Source: JABAYQ01 sp049890095 (GTDB taxonomy: Bacteria > Bacteroidota > Bacteroidia > Flavobacteriales > UBA7312). From it: a stretch of DNA of 64,000 nt. Each line of letters starts with the position of its first letter. The first letter of the stretch is position 1. The DNA lies in contig JBMHCD010000011.1 of the NCBI GenBank assembly GCA_049890095.1, forward strand, positions 1-64,000. The letters run 5' to 3'. The notes below the pieces were generated by a model that was not told the DNA's origin, ran no database searches, and saw only the letters and a list, made by a program, of their open reading frames with translations. Shown in pieces: positions 1-9,677 of the stretch. Both the position numbers and the translations under genes were made by a program.

Positions 1-3000
1 TCATACTTGTATTCTATATCACCAGCAGGGAAATCGAAAGTACCTGTAAAGATACCATCACCATCTGCATCTTCTAACAAGAAGCAGTCTCCACACCATC
101 CAGTAAATGGACCAGTAATGTATACATTAGTAAATTCAATACCTGAACATGACATATCTACACTAAATGTAGTGGACATAGATGGATAAATACATGATCC
201 ATCGTCTACATTAGCATCTGAATTAAAGTTTTCTGCTGTAGGATCAGTACAACCTGATACGGATGGTTCAATAGAATTCTCGCATGTATTGTTTACGTTT
301 ATATTAACGTTATTTTGACTTAGTTGCCAGTTACCACCAAAGGATTCTTTACTCCACAATACATTAATGTCAACTACGTTTACATCATTCATCCAAGACA
401 TTGTATTATAAAAAATTCCGTCAGAGGAAGTCATAGTTCCAAGATCATAACCAGCCGTTCCACTATAAATAATTAAGTCGTCTATAGGATCACTATCAGC
501 TGAAACTACTTCAACGTAAATTGAGTTTGGTCCATTATTTCCAATAGAAATAAATATAGACGAAGGTACTTCAGCCGCATTCATAAAGTGATATATTTGA
601 GTGTCACAATAAGGAGAGATACCAGCAGAATATTCGCAACTGCCATCTTCAGATGTTGCTTCTGAGTTATAGTTTGAAGCAATAGGATCTGTACAGCCTA
701 AAACAATTGTTGGCGTGGAAATTTCACATGAATCATTCACATTTATTGTAACATTGCTTTGACTTAACTGCCAGTATCCACCAAAGGATTCTTTGCTCCA
801 TAAAACATTTATATCAACCATATTCACATTAGAATCCCAAGTAATAGTATTTGAAAACACCCCGTTACTAGAACTCATCGTTCCTAGAGTATATCCAGCT
901 GTAGAACTATTAATAATTAAATCATCAACTAAGTCATTATCTGCAGATTCAACTTGTACAATAATTGAGTTTTGCCCATTATTCCCAACTGAAATTAAAA
1001 TAGAAGAAGGTATTTCAGCCGAATTCATAAAGTGATAAGTTTGAGTGTTACAGAATGGAGACGTACCGGATGATGCATATTCACAACTGCCGTCATCTTC
1101 ATTAGCAGCACTATCATAGTTTTCAGCTGCTGGATCAGTACATCCTGAAACTAAATCAGAACATTCATTACATGAACCATATGTGTCATTATTAATAGAG
1201 CCATTTGAAGCCATTCTGTTTGCATAGTTTACATAATCTGTAATAGCAACACATTCACCTCCGTTATTGGCATCATCTATTAAGTTTTCTTGATGTGTCC
1301 AATTGTCAACTTCATATTTATACTCTATATCTGTAGTAAAATCAAAAGTCCCTGAATAAATACCATCACCATCATCATCAGTTAACAAGTAACAGTCACC
1401 ACACCAATTTGTAAAAGGTCCAGTTATATATACATTTGTAAAATTAATATCTGCACACGACATATCTACATTAAAAGATGTAGGTGTGATACAAGTACCA
1501 TTATCTTGAGTAGCTTCAGGATTATAATTAGAAGCTTGAGGGTTTGTGCATCCTAAAATAGGATACGTGCAGGATCCATCATTTACATTTGCATTTGGAT
1601 TGAAGTTAGTAGCTTCGTCATCTGTACATCCAGGAATTTGTTCATCAAAACATCCTATACATTGATTAAAACATACCGTTTCTAATACGGTAGACTCTGT
1701 AAATGTTTCTCCTCTATAACCGTCTACAACTTCACATGGAAGTCCAGATAAATTTTCTAATCCACCGAATCCTCCATTAGCATATCGAAACACATAGTTT
1801 GATGGGTTTAGATTAATTACAGTTTCGTAAATGTTATTTCCAATGTTTATCATTGGATTTGCATTTATATCATATCCATTGAATGAGCCAATAACAGAAA
1901 CTCCATTTTCTGAAACTACTTCATTAGACATATCTACTCTAAATGTAACTTCAAAACTATTATCCTCACAATCAAAACAACTATCAAAACAGTAGGTAGG
2001 TATTGTGTTTTGTGATGGTTGAACTTCATAATACCTGTTGTTGAATGTTGTTGCACCATCTACAGTTGATAGAATACATTCGTCTGTACTTTCAAACACT
2101 TCTACATCGCCAGTCCATCCATTTGTAGTAAACAAATATTCGATTGGTCCAGCTGGTAATTGAATTATGGTAGAATAAACACCATCAAAATCTTCATCAT
2201 ATAGTTGATTACAATTACCACACCAACCATTGAAATCTCCGTTAACATTAACTGTTTCGACACCTGCCATATTGAAATTACTCATATCTACAGAAAAAGT
2301 AACATCGTATAAGCAACCAACATCAATCGTTGATAATGGGTTGTAGTTTGAAGCAGCAGGATCCATACAACCTTCTTCATTTGCTGTTGGACATCCAACT
2401 GTAGGTACACTTAGTATAGTATCACCCTCTACAGAAGTGGATACATAAAAATTATTATTTTCACATTCTTCTCCCCACTGCATTCCCCATCCAGAATAAT
2501 TATCAGCTGGACCTGTAACAGCTACTACATATTCAAAACTAGAATTTGCATCAAACTCTCCAATTCCAGTCCATATACCATCATTATCGTTGTCTTCTAA
2601 TTCTACACCCCAACCAGACCAATTGTTCCATGAACCATTTATTACAACATTTGTGTAATCATCAGATGGTTGATTGACATTATTCATATCAACTTCAAAC
2701 TGAACATAAGAAACAGGCGTCGTATATGCAAAACAACTATCCTGACATGAGCCAAAGCATTGAATTGGAAGTTCAAGTGTTTGATCACATTCCACTGAGA
2801 AAAAGAAATTAGGGGACGGGTCTCCAGTTTCAGGGTTAGTTCCCAGTGCACATTCTTGAGGTGCAAAACCAATTAATCCCCATCCTGAATAATTATCAGC
2901 CTCACCACTTAGTGCATGAACATATTCATAATTTCCAGATTGTAAAGAAATGGTTCCTTGATAAATACTATCTTGATCTTCATCTTCTAAAACAAGACCC

Positions 3001-3770
3001 CAAGCACCCCAGTATTCATTATAATCTCCAAATGTATCCCAATTTCCATTAATTAAAACATTAGATAAGTCAGGTGTCAACACTTCACTTACATCTAAAC
3101 TGAAAGTTACTAAAGCTGGATTTTCACAAGCTATACAACTTCCATCATCAACACTTGCCTCTGGGTTATAGTTTACAGCTGAAGAGTCTGTACAGCCACT
3201 TATAGGTAGTGTTGAAACATTAGAAAATGTAATATCATCAATGTATATGATGTTATCTTGTTCTCTACCTTGAAGATCAAAATCTGGAAAGATAATAATC
3301 TGATCTACAACTAGTGGCTCTAATCCAATGTATGGTGAAAAATCAAAAATTAACTCTTCCCATTGATTTATTAAGGTGTTAGAAACTTTTATTTCTGTAA
3401 GAGATTGATTAGTATTACTAGCAAATTTTAAACCTACATCACTAATAACACTTTTCCAAACTTTAATTCTTATGGCACTATTGTTCTCGTCAAAACTAAA
3501 AGAACCAATATCTGCATTATGTTGTGATTCGCAACCAGCCCAAGGATTACCGCTTTGAAGAGCGTTAAACTGTGCAACACTTTGAGAGGAATTTGTTGCA
3601 TCAGGGCTTGGGTTGTTTACAATTAGGAGAGGGGGATTGGTTGAATTTTCAAAAACTGTCCAATTCCAATCAAAACCAATACTGTTTGTTTCAAAATCAA
3701 TAGGGTTTGTTTGAGCAATTAAAGAATTAGTAAATAAAAAAACTGTAAAGGTCAAATAAAAAAACTTCAT
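1..3770 (-). CDS. Giant secreted modular protein, probable glucan-binding/laminarinase-type (C-terminus beyond window)
   Basis: The reading frame is open from ATG at 3770 to the left edge, at least 1,256 residues, with no stop. A signal peptide (MKFFYLTFTVFLFTNSLIAQ) predicts export. Residues about 20-180 resemble the carbohydrate-binding domain found at the N-terminus of flavobacterial laminarinases (NPWAGCES, VWKSVISDVGLKFA, IIIFPDF, IIYIDDI). Then come six beta-sandwich modules of the form (F/S)xVDMS...VxIxGxFxxW...D.DGI, which look like starch-binding/AMPK-type folds. They are separated by seven Cys-containing modules (GCTD...NYN...DDGSC). Two tandem copies of a ~148-residue block (domain with (N/D)TQ.YHFMN.AE and VLWSKESFGG plus a GCTD module) lie near the window edge. 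A catalytic domain (for example GH16) and a T9SS signal may lie beyond the left edge; that is inference. Surface or secreted polysaccharide binding is likely. Confidence 0.8.
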   Translation of the reverse strand, partial: MKFFYLTFTVFLFTNSLIAQTNPIDFETNSIGFDWNWTVFENSTNPPLLIVNNPSPDATNSSQSVAQFNALQSGNPWAGCESQHNADIGSFSFDENNSAIRIKVWKSVISDVGLKFASNTNQSLTEIKVSNTLINQWEELIFDFSPYIGLEPLVVDQIIIFPDFDLQGREQDNIIYIDDITFSNVSTLPISGCTDSSAVNYNPEASVDDGSCIACENPALVTFSLDVSEVLTPDLSNVLINGNWDTFGDYNEYWGAWGLVLEDEDQDSIYQGTISLQSGNYEYVHALSGEADNYSGWGLIGFAPQECALGTNPETGDPSPNFFFSVECDQTLELPIQCFGSCQDSCFAYTTPVSYVQFEVDMNNVNQPSDDYTNVVINGSWNNWSGWGVELEDNDNDGIWTGIGEFDANSSFEYVVAVTGPADNYSGWGMQWGEECENNNFYVSTSVEGDTILSVPTVGCPTANEEGCMDPAASNYNPLSTIDVGCLYDVTFSVDMSNFNMAGVETVNVNGDFNGWCGNCNQLYDEDFDGVYSTIIQLPAGPIEYLFTTNGWTGDVEVFESTDECILSTVDGATTFNNRYYEVQPSQNTIPTYCFDSCFDCEDNSFEVTFRVDMSNEVVSENGVSVIGSFNGYDINANPMINIGNNIYETVINLNPSNYVFRYANGGFGGLENLSGLPCEVVDGYRGETFTESTVLETVCFNQCIGCFDEQIPGCTDDEATNFNPNANVNDGSCTYPILGCTNPQASNYNPEATQDNGTCITPTSFNVDMSCADINFTNVYITGPFTNWCGDCYLLTDDDGDGIYSGTFDFTTDIEYKYEVDNWTHQENLIDDANNGGECVAITDYVNYANRMASNGSINNDTYGSCNECSDLVSGCTDPAAENYDSAANEDDGSCEYASSGTSPFCNTQTYHFMNSAEIPSSILISVGNNGQNSIIVQVESADNDLVDDLIINSSTAGYTLGTMSSSNGVFSNTITWDSNVNMVDINVLWSKESFGGYWQLSQSNVTINVNDSCEISTPTIVLGCTDPIASNYNSEATSEDGSCEYSAGISPYCDTQIYHFMNAAEVPSSIFISIGNNGPNSIYVEVVSADSDPIDDLIIYSGTAGYDLGTMTSSDGIFYNTMSWMNDVNVVDINVLWSKESFGGNWQLSQNNVNINVNNTCENSIEPSVSGCTDPTAENFNSDANVDDGSCIYPSMSTTFSVDMSCSGIEFTNVYITGPFTGWCGDCFLLEDADGDGIFTGTFDFPAGDIEYKY
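255..1145 (-). repeat. Tandem in-frame 444/447-bp duplication inside the giant secreted protein gene
   Basis: Two adjacent units, about 255-698 and 699-1145, align along their length and end at equivalent GCTD codons (252-254, 696-698, 1143-1145). They share long identical stretches around 335-352 and 779-796 (minus-strand codons for WSKESFGG). Unit lengths are multiples of three (148 and 149 codons). A second, longer-range duplication places the module at 1-190 about 1,308 bp from its copy near 1310-1500. Confidence 0.85.
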
Positions 3771-3820
3771 TTTTAACTAAAATTAGGGTTAAGACCATAA
3801 AAATAATTAAATTTTTGACA

Positions 3821-4102
3821 TTACCTTTTACTTATTTTATTTTTTGAAATAGACTTTTGCCTTGAGCATTTGAAACGATTAATTTCATTGCTTCTTTTTT
3901 TTTCATGTTTTTGGCTTGGCCCACTATTTACTCGCTTTCGCCATAGCTTGAAGCTAGATAATTTAAGTTCATTTCTCATTAGCTTAATAACATCTTTTTC
4001 AGCTATATTAAATTGATATTGAATTGCTTCAAAAGGTGTCCTATCTTCCCAAGCCATTTCAATAATTCTATCAACTTCTTGTTTTGTTAATGTTTTATTC
4101 AT
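3821..4102 (-). CDS. DUF2805 / TIGR03643 family small protein
   Basis: A 93-residue soluble protein. Residues 8-57 carry the family core: EVDRIIEMAWEDRTPFEAI, then ELKLSSFKLWRKRV, a short helix-turn-helix-like region conserved in this family of unknown function. The tail from about residue 60 is very basic (Lys/Arg/Ser-rich), so nucleic-acid contact is possible but unproven. It has no signal peptide. It is monocistronic and divergent from the TonB receptor gene, with about 100 bp between the two starts. Confidence 0.85.
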   Translation of the reverse strand: MNKTLTKQEVDRIIEMAWEDRTPFEAIQYQFNIAEKDVIKLMRNELKLSSFKLWRKRVNSGPSQKHEKKRSNEINRFKCSRQKSISKNKISKR

Positions 4103-4201
4103 TAATATTTGTTCTATTGCAAAATTAGTTAAATTTAATTTACGTTTATGTTGGTAATTTATTTTACAATTGTTAATATTGAATGTACATAAGTCGATTT
4201 A

Positions 4202-6580
4202 ATGAAAAACATTTCATTTTTTTTATTTTCTTTTTTTTTAATTACTAACTCTTTTGCTCAACAAAACACTTTGAGTGGTTTTATCACTGATATATCGAAT
4301 GGTGAAAGTATTGTTGGTGCAAATATTTATTGTTCTGAATTGTCTTTAGGTACAACTGCTAATACGTATGGCTTTTATAGTTTGACATTACCAAAAGGTT
4401 CATATGAAATTTCTTATTCTTTCTTAGGTTACAAAACAAAAACAATTTTAGTTGATCTTACATCAGATTTACAAAAAAATATTTCTTTTCAAAATGATGT
4501 TACAGAAATTAACGAGGTTGTTATTTCTAGTGAACGAAATGTTGTTGAGAAAACACAAACCTCTGTTGTAGATATTCCTATAAAACAAATTAAAAAAATT
4601 CCTGCTTTATTAGGTGAAGTTGATATCATTAAAGCCATTCAGTTATTACCAGGTGTTCAGTCAAGTGAGGGTACTTCTGGATATTATGTACGTGGGGGAG
4701 GGCCTGATCAAAACTTAATTTTAATGGATGGCGTTCCTGTTTATAATGCATCTCATCTTGGTGGATTGTTTTCCGTATTTAATGCGGATGCAATAAAGTC
4801 AGTCCGATTATATAAAGGAGGCTTTCCTGCTCGATTTGGTGGAAGGTTATCTTCGGTTTTGCAAATAGACATGAAAGAAGGAAATGATAAAAAAATAGAA
4901 GGTGACGCATCACTAGGACTAATATCCTCTAAATTAACATTAGAAGGTCCTATAATTAAAAATAAAACTTCATTTATAGTTTCTGGAAGAAGGACATACG
5001 CAGATGTAATTGCAAAGCCATTTATAAATGACAACACCGATTTTAGTTTATATTTTTATGATTTGAACACTAAAGTAAATCACAAATTTTCGGATAAAGA
5101 TCGATTATTTTTGAGCGCTTATGCTGGTAACGATATTTTTAGTGTTAATTTTTCTGAAACGGATTCTGAGCAGATAAGTTTTGGTTTAGGATATGGAAAT
5201 ATTACGTCAACTATTCGATGGAATCATTTATTTAACAATAAACTATTTAGTAACACTACTTTAACTTACAGTAATTATTCATTCAATACAAACTTTAGGC
5301 TATCATCAAATGAATTGTTAAATGGTTTTACAGAAACTACTGACTTGTCTTTTGTTTATAAAAATGGTATTGAAGATTTGGCAGCAAGAATTGATTTTGA
5401 CTATTCACCCAATCCTAACCATGAAATTAAATTTGGCTCGTCTTACACCTATCATTTTTTCTTTCCTGGACAAACAAATTTATATTATAATATTTCATCT
5501 TCTGATAGCATATTCAATCAGACTGTTGATACTACATTTAATTTTTCTCCAAATATAAATGCACATGAATTTTTTCTATATGCAGAAGATAATATTCGAT
5601 TTAGTGATAGATTTAAAGCTAACATAGGATTGCATTTAGGTTATTATTCTTTAGCCAATAAAACAAGTGCAAACAATGTCTCATTTTTTGAAAAATTTTC
5701 TGATAAAAGTAATTTTAGTTTTCAACCAAGATTATCTGCTAGGTATTTGTTAAATAAGGACTGGTCCTTAAAAGCTTCTTATGCTAAAATGAATCAGAAT
5801 ATACATTTGTTATCCAATTCTTCTTTAGGTCTACCAAGTGATATTTGGGTTCCAGCAATAGATAGTGTGCCTTCTCAGTTGTCTCATCAGGTTGCAGCAA
5901 GTATAAATACAAATTTGAAAAACGGATTATATGAAATTTCATTAGAAAGTTATTACAAAACTATGAGTAATTTAATAGCTTACAAAGCGGGATATTCAAA
6001 TTTACAGAGTACCGAAAGTTGGGAAAGTTCTATTGAAACAAATGGGATAGGAGAATCTTATGGGTTGGAATTTTTTATACAAAAAACAAAAGGTAAAGCA
6101 ACAGGATGGATTGGATACACACTTTCTTGGACTAATAGAAAATTTGAAAATATAAATTTTGGTGAATGGTATCCATACAAATTTGATAGAAGACATGATT
6201 TATCGATTGTATTATCGTATAAGCTGTCGAAAAAATGGGATTTTTCCTCTACATGGGTGTATGGAACTGGAAATGCCTTAACTTTTCCTCAAGGAAATTA
6301 TTATGGATTACCTCAAAACGATTCATTTATAAATTTAATAGAGTCTTATGGGTCAAGAAATTCAACAAGATTAAATCCTTATCATAGACTTGATGTCGGT
6401 TTTACTCATTTAAAAAGAAAAAAGAAATTTGATAGAACATTGTCTTTTGGAGCTTATAATGTATACAATAGAAAAAATCCATTCTTTGCTTATATTACGA
6501 CCGAAAATGGTAATCGAGTTGCAAAACAAGTTTCTTTGTTTCCAATCATCCCATCAATTTCTTATAGAATTCAATTTTAG
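4202..6580 (+). CDS. TonB-dependent outer-membrane receptor with carboxypeptidase-like N-terminal domain
   Basis: 792 residues. The signal peptide ends near residue 19 (LITNSFA/QQ). A CarboxypepD_reg-like domain follows (about 22-100: LSGFITDISNGESIVGANI, GFYSLTLPKGSYEISYSFLGY). The plug domain (about 120-230) contains GYYVRGGGPDQNLILMDGVP and GFPARFGGRLSSVL. The rest is a beta-barrel ending in Phe (SYRIQF), as usual for BAM substrates. It should import an unknown ligand across the outer membrane using TonB energy. The DUF4249 lipoprotein starts 2 nt downstream, an arrangement common in Bacteroidota that suggests the two form one uptake complex. The ligand cannot be read from the sequence. 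Confidence 0.95.
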   Translation: MKNISFFLFSFFLITNSFAQQNTLSGFITDISNGESIVGANIYCSELSLGTTANTYGFYSLTLPKGSYEISYSFLGYKTKTILVDLTSDLQKNISFQNDVTEINEVVISSERNVVEKTQTSVVDIPIKQIKKIPALLGEVDIIKAIQLLPGVQSSEGTSGYYVRGGGPDQNLILMDGVPVYNASHLGGLFSVFNADAIKSVRLYKGGFPARFGGRLSSVLQIDMKEGNDKKIEGDASLGLISSKLTLEGPIIKNKTSFIVSGRRTYADVIAKPFINDNTDFSLYFYDLNTKVNHKFSDKDRLFLSAYAGNDIFSVNFSETDSEQISFGLGYGNITSTIRWNHLFNNKLFSNTTLTYSNYSFNTNFRLSSNELLNGFTETTDLSFVYKNGIEDLAARIDFDYSPNPNHEIKFGSSYTYHFFFPGQTNLYYNISSSDSIFNQTVDTTFNFSPNINAHEFFLYAEDNIRFSDRFKANIGLHLGYYSLANKTSANNVSFFEKFSDKSNFSFQPRLSARYLLNKDWSLKASYAKMNQNIHLLSNSSLGLPSDIWVPAIDSVPSQLSHQVAASINTNLKNGLYEISLESYYKTMSNLIAYKAGYSNLQSTESWESSIETNGIGESYGLEFFIQKTKGKATGWIGYTLSWTNRKFENINFGEWYPYKFDRRHDLSIVLSYKLSKKWDFSSTWVYGTGNALTFPQGNYYGLPQNDSFINLIESYGSRNSTRLNPYHRLDVGFTHLKRKKKFDRTLSFGAYNVYNRKNPFFAYITTENGNRVAKQVSLFPIIPSISYRIQF

Positions 6581-6582
6581 TT

Positions 6583-7536
6583 ATGAAAAATATTATATTT
6601 TCTTTTTTTCTTATTTCGCTTCTGATTTGTTGTGAAAATCTTGAAACGGTTGTTGATTTGGAAATTCCAGAACATGAAGCTAAGTTGGTAGTTAATTCTT
6701 CTTTAAATTCTGATACATCAATCCATGTTTTAGTTTCACATACCGTTGGTGCTTTTGAAAATAATCTTCCTGTTTCTGTGAATGATGCATATGTATTATT
6801 ATTTGAAAATGATATTTTCATTGATTCTCTTGTTGTTGATTTGTCTGATCCTAGATATTTTAATTACTTTGATAATGGTAGGAATTTTAGCGATTCTATT
6901 TTGTTATACTATTACAAATCAGATATCATACCAAAAATAAGTACAAAGTATAGTTTAAAGGTTAAGCATCCTGTTTATTCTGAAGTAAACGCTTCTACAT
7001 TTTTACCAAATGATGTAGATTTATTTGGTGTTCAAATTGACACTATTTCTTCTGATGAAAAGTTAAATTTAAAATTTAGCTTCAATGATAATCCTTTTGT
7101 AGATAATTTTTATGGATTGAATATTTATGGAAATTGTTCTAAAGAGTTTGAGGGAATGGAGTACGATTTTGAAGGAGAAATTTATTTTTATTCTAATGAC
7201 CCATCTTTTCCTACTGATATTCCATTTGATGGATATACATTCCAAGGTTCTGAAGTTTTATTTAGTGATGCACTATTTAATGGACTTGAAAAAAAAATTG
7301 ATTTAGATGTTTTTGAAGACGATTATATTAGTATTTCCGATTGCGATACCATTTTCTTAGAGTTTTCTGTTTTTAGTGATGAAGCTTATGAGTATTATAA
7401 TTCAGTTGATCAATTTCGAGAAAATGGATCTTCAGGTGTTTTTGGAGGGGAGGTTGTTCCAGTGTACAGTAATGTAGAAAATGGTGAAGGGGTATTAATT
7501 TCTGTAAATACCCAAAAGGTTTATATCATTTATTAA
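6583..7536 (+). CDS. DUF4249 family lipoprotein, partner of the TonB receptor
   Basis: 317 residues. A hydrophobic N-terminus runs into a Cys pair (ISLLICCENL), a probable but imperfect lipobox. The opening TVVDLEIPEHEAKLVVNSSL and the following beta-rich body with DAYVLLFEN fit DUF4249, a family almost always encoded next to TonB receptors. It starts 2 nt after the receptor stop, so the two are co-transcribed and probably translationally coupled. It is likely surface- or periplasm-anchored and helps with ligand capture. Its stop codon directly abuts the stop codon of the opposing T9SS gene, with no intergenic space. Confidence 0.85.
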   Translation: MKNIIFSFFLISLLICCENLETVVDLEIPEHEAKLVVNSSLNSDTSIHVLVSHTVGAFENNLPVSVNDAYVLLFENDIFIDSLVVDLSDPRYFNYFDNGRNFSDSILLYYYKSDIIPKISTKYSLKVKHPVYSEVNASTFLPNDVDLFGVQIDTISSDEKLNLKFSFNDNPFVDNFYGLNIYGNCSKEFEGMEYDFEGEIYFYSNDPSFPTDIPFDGYTFQGSEVLFSDALFNGLEKKIDLDVFEDDYISISDCDTIFLEFSVFSDEAYEYYNSVDQFRENGSSGVFGGEVVPVYSNVENGEGVLISVNTQKVYIIY

Positions 7537-9642
7537 TTACCTATAAAGGCTAAGTGTTCCTTTTAAAAAGTTTTTTTCTCCATATTGAATAGTATAAAAA
7601 TATGTTCCTTCAACGAGATCTTTCCCATTATTATTTTTTCCTTCAAAAATATAGGGTTTGGTACTTGTTTGAAAAACTTTTTTACCCCATCTGTTATAAA
7701 TGCTAAGTTTAGAATCATTTGGAAGAAAAGAAGAATTTACTATCCATTGGTCATTTGTACCATCATTGTTAGGTGAAAATGCATTGTATAAACAACTATC
7801 GGTAAGTTCAGGTACTGTAAGTTGATCTTCAATAGTACAATTGTTGTTATCTATAATTTTTACAGAATACTCTATTGGGTCTATATTATCAATAAATGAA
7901 TTTGTAGAATTTGTATTCCATAAATACTGATAAGGGGCAGTTCCTCCTGTTACGTTAGTTTCAATTTTACTAAAATCTTGGTTAGTACAATCGATTTGTT
8001 TATTAATATTTGATTGTAAATTCTCTATGTTGATATTCAATGAGTTTTGACAACCTAATCGATTTTTAATCAGACATTCATACGATCCAGGACATAAACC
8101 AGTAGAAAAAATTGAATCCATTTCAGATTCAATTAATTCATTATTTAAAAACCACTGAAAACTTAGTGGGTAATATGCTTGTTCAATTATGACTTCTGAA
8201 TTATTTTGATTAATATATGCTTGGGTAGGAAGTAGTTCTAAATTAATAGAGTCAGTACACATCAAAGAGTCTTGTATAATAAGGTTGAAATTACCGATGC
8301 ATTCTTCTATAAAAATACAGCTATCTATGTTATTGATATTAGCATTCGAATAGTTTAATTGATAAGGAGGAATTCCGCCATCAATGCAAATTAAAATTTG
8401 ATTTTCAATCGACTGAGTAATGCTTAAATTAGAATTAGGACTAACTATTTCGGAAGTTATAGTATCGCTACAATTAAATTGATCACTTACTGTGATAGTA
8501 TAAAAACCTTCATATAGATTTGCAAAAGTATTAGACGTTTGATTTATGCCATTTATCTGAAATAGAGTTCCAATACCACTGTTAGAATAGTTAACTACAA
8601 TTTGTCCTGTAGAATCTCCATTACAATTTATATCTTGATGTAAGTTTAGGTCTTCTTCTAAATTAACTGTAATCGGTGTAAGTGTAAAAAATTCAGAGTA
8701 GGAGATTTCTGTACAATTATTAGTTAAAATTAGATTATAAGTGCTGACTTCATTATTGTTTACTACAAAAATGGATGAATCGGATAATAAGTTTCCGTTT
8801 TGATCTATCCATTGAAAAGAATAGTTTGTCAGATAAGATAAATCATATTCAATTGTTTCATTAGAACAAATATTTTGATCTTTCATTATCGGTTCCTTAT
8901 CAAAATAAGTGATTTCTACCTTTTGTAAATTTGTGGCACTTCCGGTACTTCCTGTAAATCCGATGTAAACAATCTCGTTAGATGAAAAGATTTCATTTTT
9001 AATATTGTATTTAATATCGATTAAAGTATCTACACTACTGATACCATTACAGTATAAAAGAACTAAGTTTGTATCCTGTGCAGTCCATTTAATAGTTATT
9101 TGTTGATTAAAGAAATTTTCACAATCTTCAACATCAGTCAGAGTATTATTAAACGGAACGGTCAATAAATCATCAATACTGTTATGTTCTATTGATCCAT
9201 TTTTCATTAATCCCACATGATCATATAAGGGGTCGTTTATAGTGGGGTAGTCTACAGCATTATCTGTATATGTGTCGAATTGAATTGCAAGTGAAGGATT
9301 TATTCCATTTTGTGGCCCTAACCCTCCGTATCCTAGCTCTCCACCACCATTAGGACTATTTGGTTGATTATTACCATTATTTTGAATTACAAATGCGATT
9401 CCGTCTCCACCTGTATTTGCTGAAGTATCGCAACCCAAAAATAAATTTGCAACTAGTTCAAAATCATCCTCTAAGTTTATTGGATTAATATACCAGAAAG
9501 CACCAGTAGAACCTGCTTGATCTGGTGTTATAACAAAGCTATTATAGGCATTATCCTCTTGAAAAGATGCACCTAAAAAATTATACTGTCCAAAAGTGTT
9601 TAATGAACTAACTAAAATTAAAAAAAGAAAAAATTTAGACAC
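7537..9642 (-). CDS. Secreted lectin-like protein with T9SS type B (gliding-motility) C-terminal domain
   Basis: 701 residues, starting at GTG (no better ATG; the signal peptide begins there). After signal peptide 1-18, residues about 20-250 look like a bacterial L-type lectin domain (DGIAFVIQNNG, PSLAIQFDTYTDN, DHVGLMKNGS, TIKWTAQDTNLVLLY). The middle has SprB-like repeats (NCNGDSTGQIVV, GGIPPYQLNYS, GGTAPYQYLWN). The last ~85 residues are the gliding-motility-associated type B sorting domain (NAFSPNNDGTNDQW, IYNRWGKKVFQ, GKDLVEGTYFYTIQYG). It should be exported by the T9SS and bind glycans. It is convergent with the DUF4249 gene. Confidence 0.9.
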   Translation of the reverse strand: MSKFFLFLILVSSLNTFGQYNFLGASFQEDNAYNSFVITPDQAGSTGAFWYINPINLEDDFELVANLFLGCDTSANTGGDGIAFVIQNNGNNQPNSPNGGGELGYGGLGPQNGINPSLAIQFDTYTDNAVDYPTINDPLYDHVGLMKNGSIEHNSIDDLLTVPFNNTLTDVEDCENFFNQQITIKWTAQDTNLVLLYCNGISSVDTLIDIKYNIKNEIFSSNEIVYIGFTGSTGSATNLQKVEITYFDKEPIMKDQNICSNETIEYDLSYLTNYSFQWIDQNGNLLSDSSIFVVNNNEVSTYNLILTNNCTEISYSEFFTLTPITVNLEEDLNLHQDINCNGDSTGQIVVNYSNSGIGTLFQINGINQTSNTFANLYEGFYTITVSDQFNCSDTITSEIVSPNSNLSITQSIENQILICIDGGIPPYQLNYSNANINNIDSCIFIEECIGNFNLIIQDSLMCTDSINLELLPTQAYINQNNSEVIIEQAYYPLSFQWFLNNELIESEMDSIFSTGLCPGSYECLIKNRLGCQNSLNINIENLQSNINKQIDCTNQDFSKIETNVTGGTAPYQYLWNTNSTNSFIDNIDPIEYSVKIIDNNNCTIEDQLTVPELTDSCLYNAFSPNNDGTNDQWIVNSSFLPNDSKLSIYNRWGKKVFQTSTKPYIFEGKNNNGKDLVEGTYFYTIQYGEKNFLKGTLSLYR

Positions 9643-9677
9643 TTTGTAGATTTAAGGTTAAAAACAAATTTAATTAT

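Noticed and set aside
255..1145. CRISPR or DNA-level satellite
   Set aside because: The repeat unit is 444-447 bp, codes for protein domains, and diverges at third positions; no short palindromic repeats with unique spacers.
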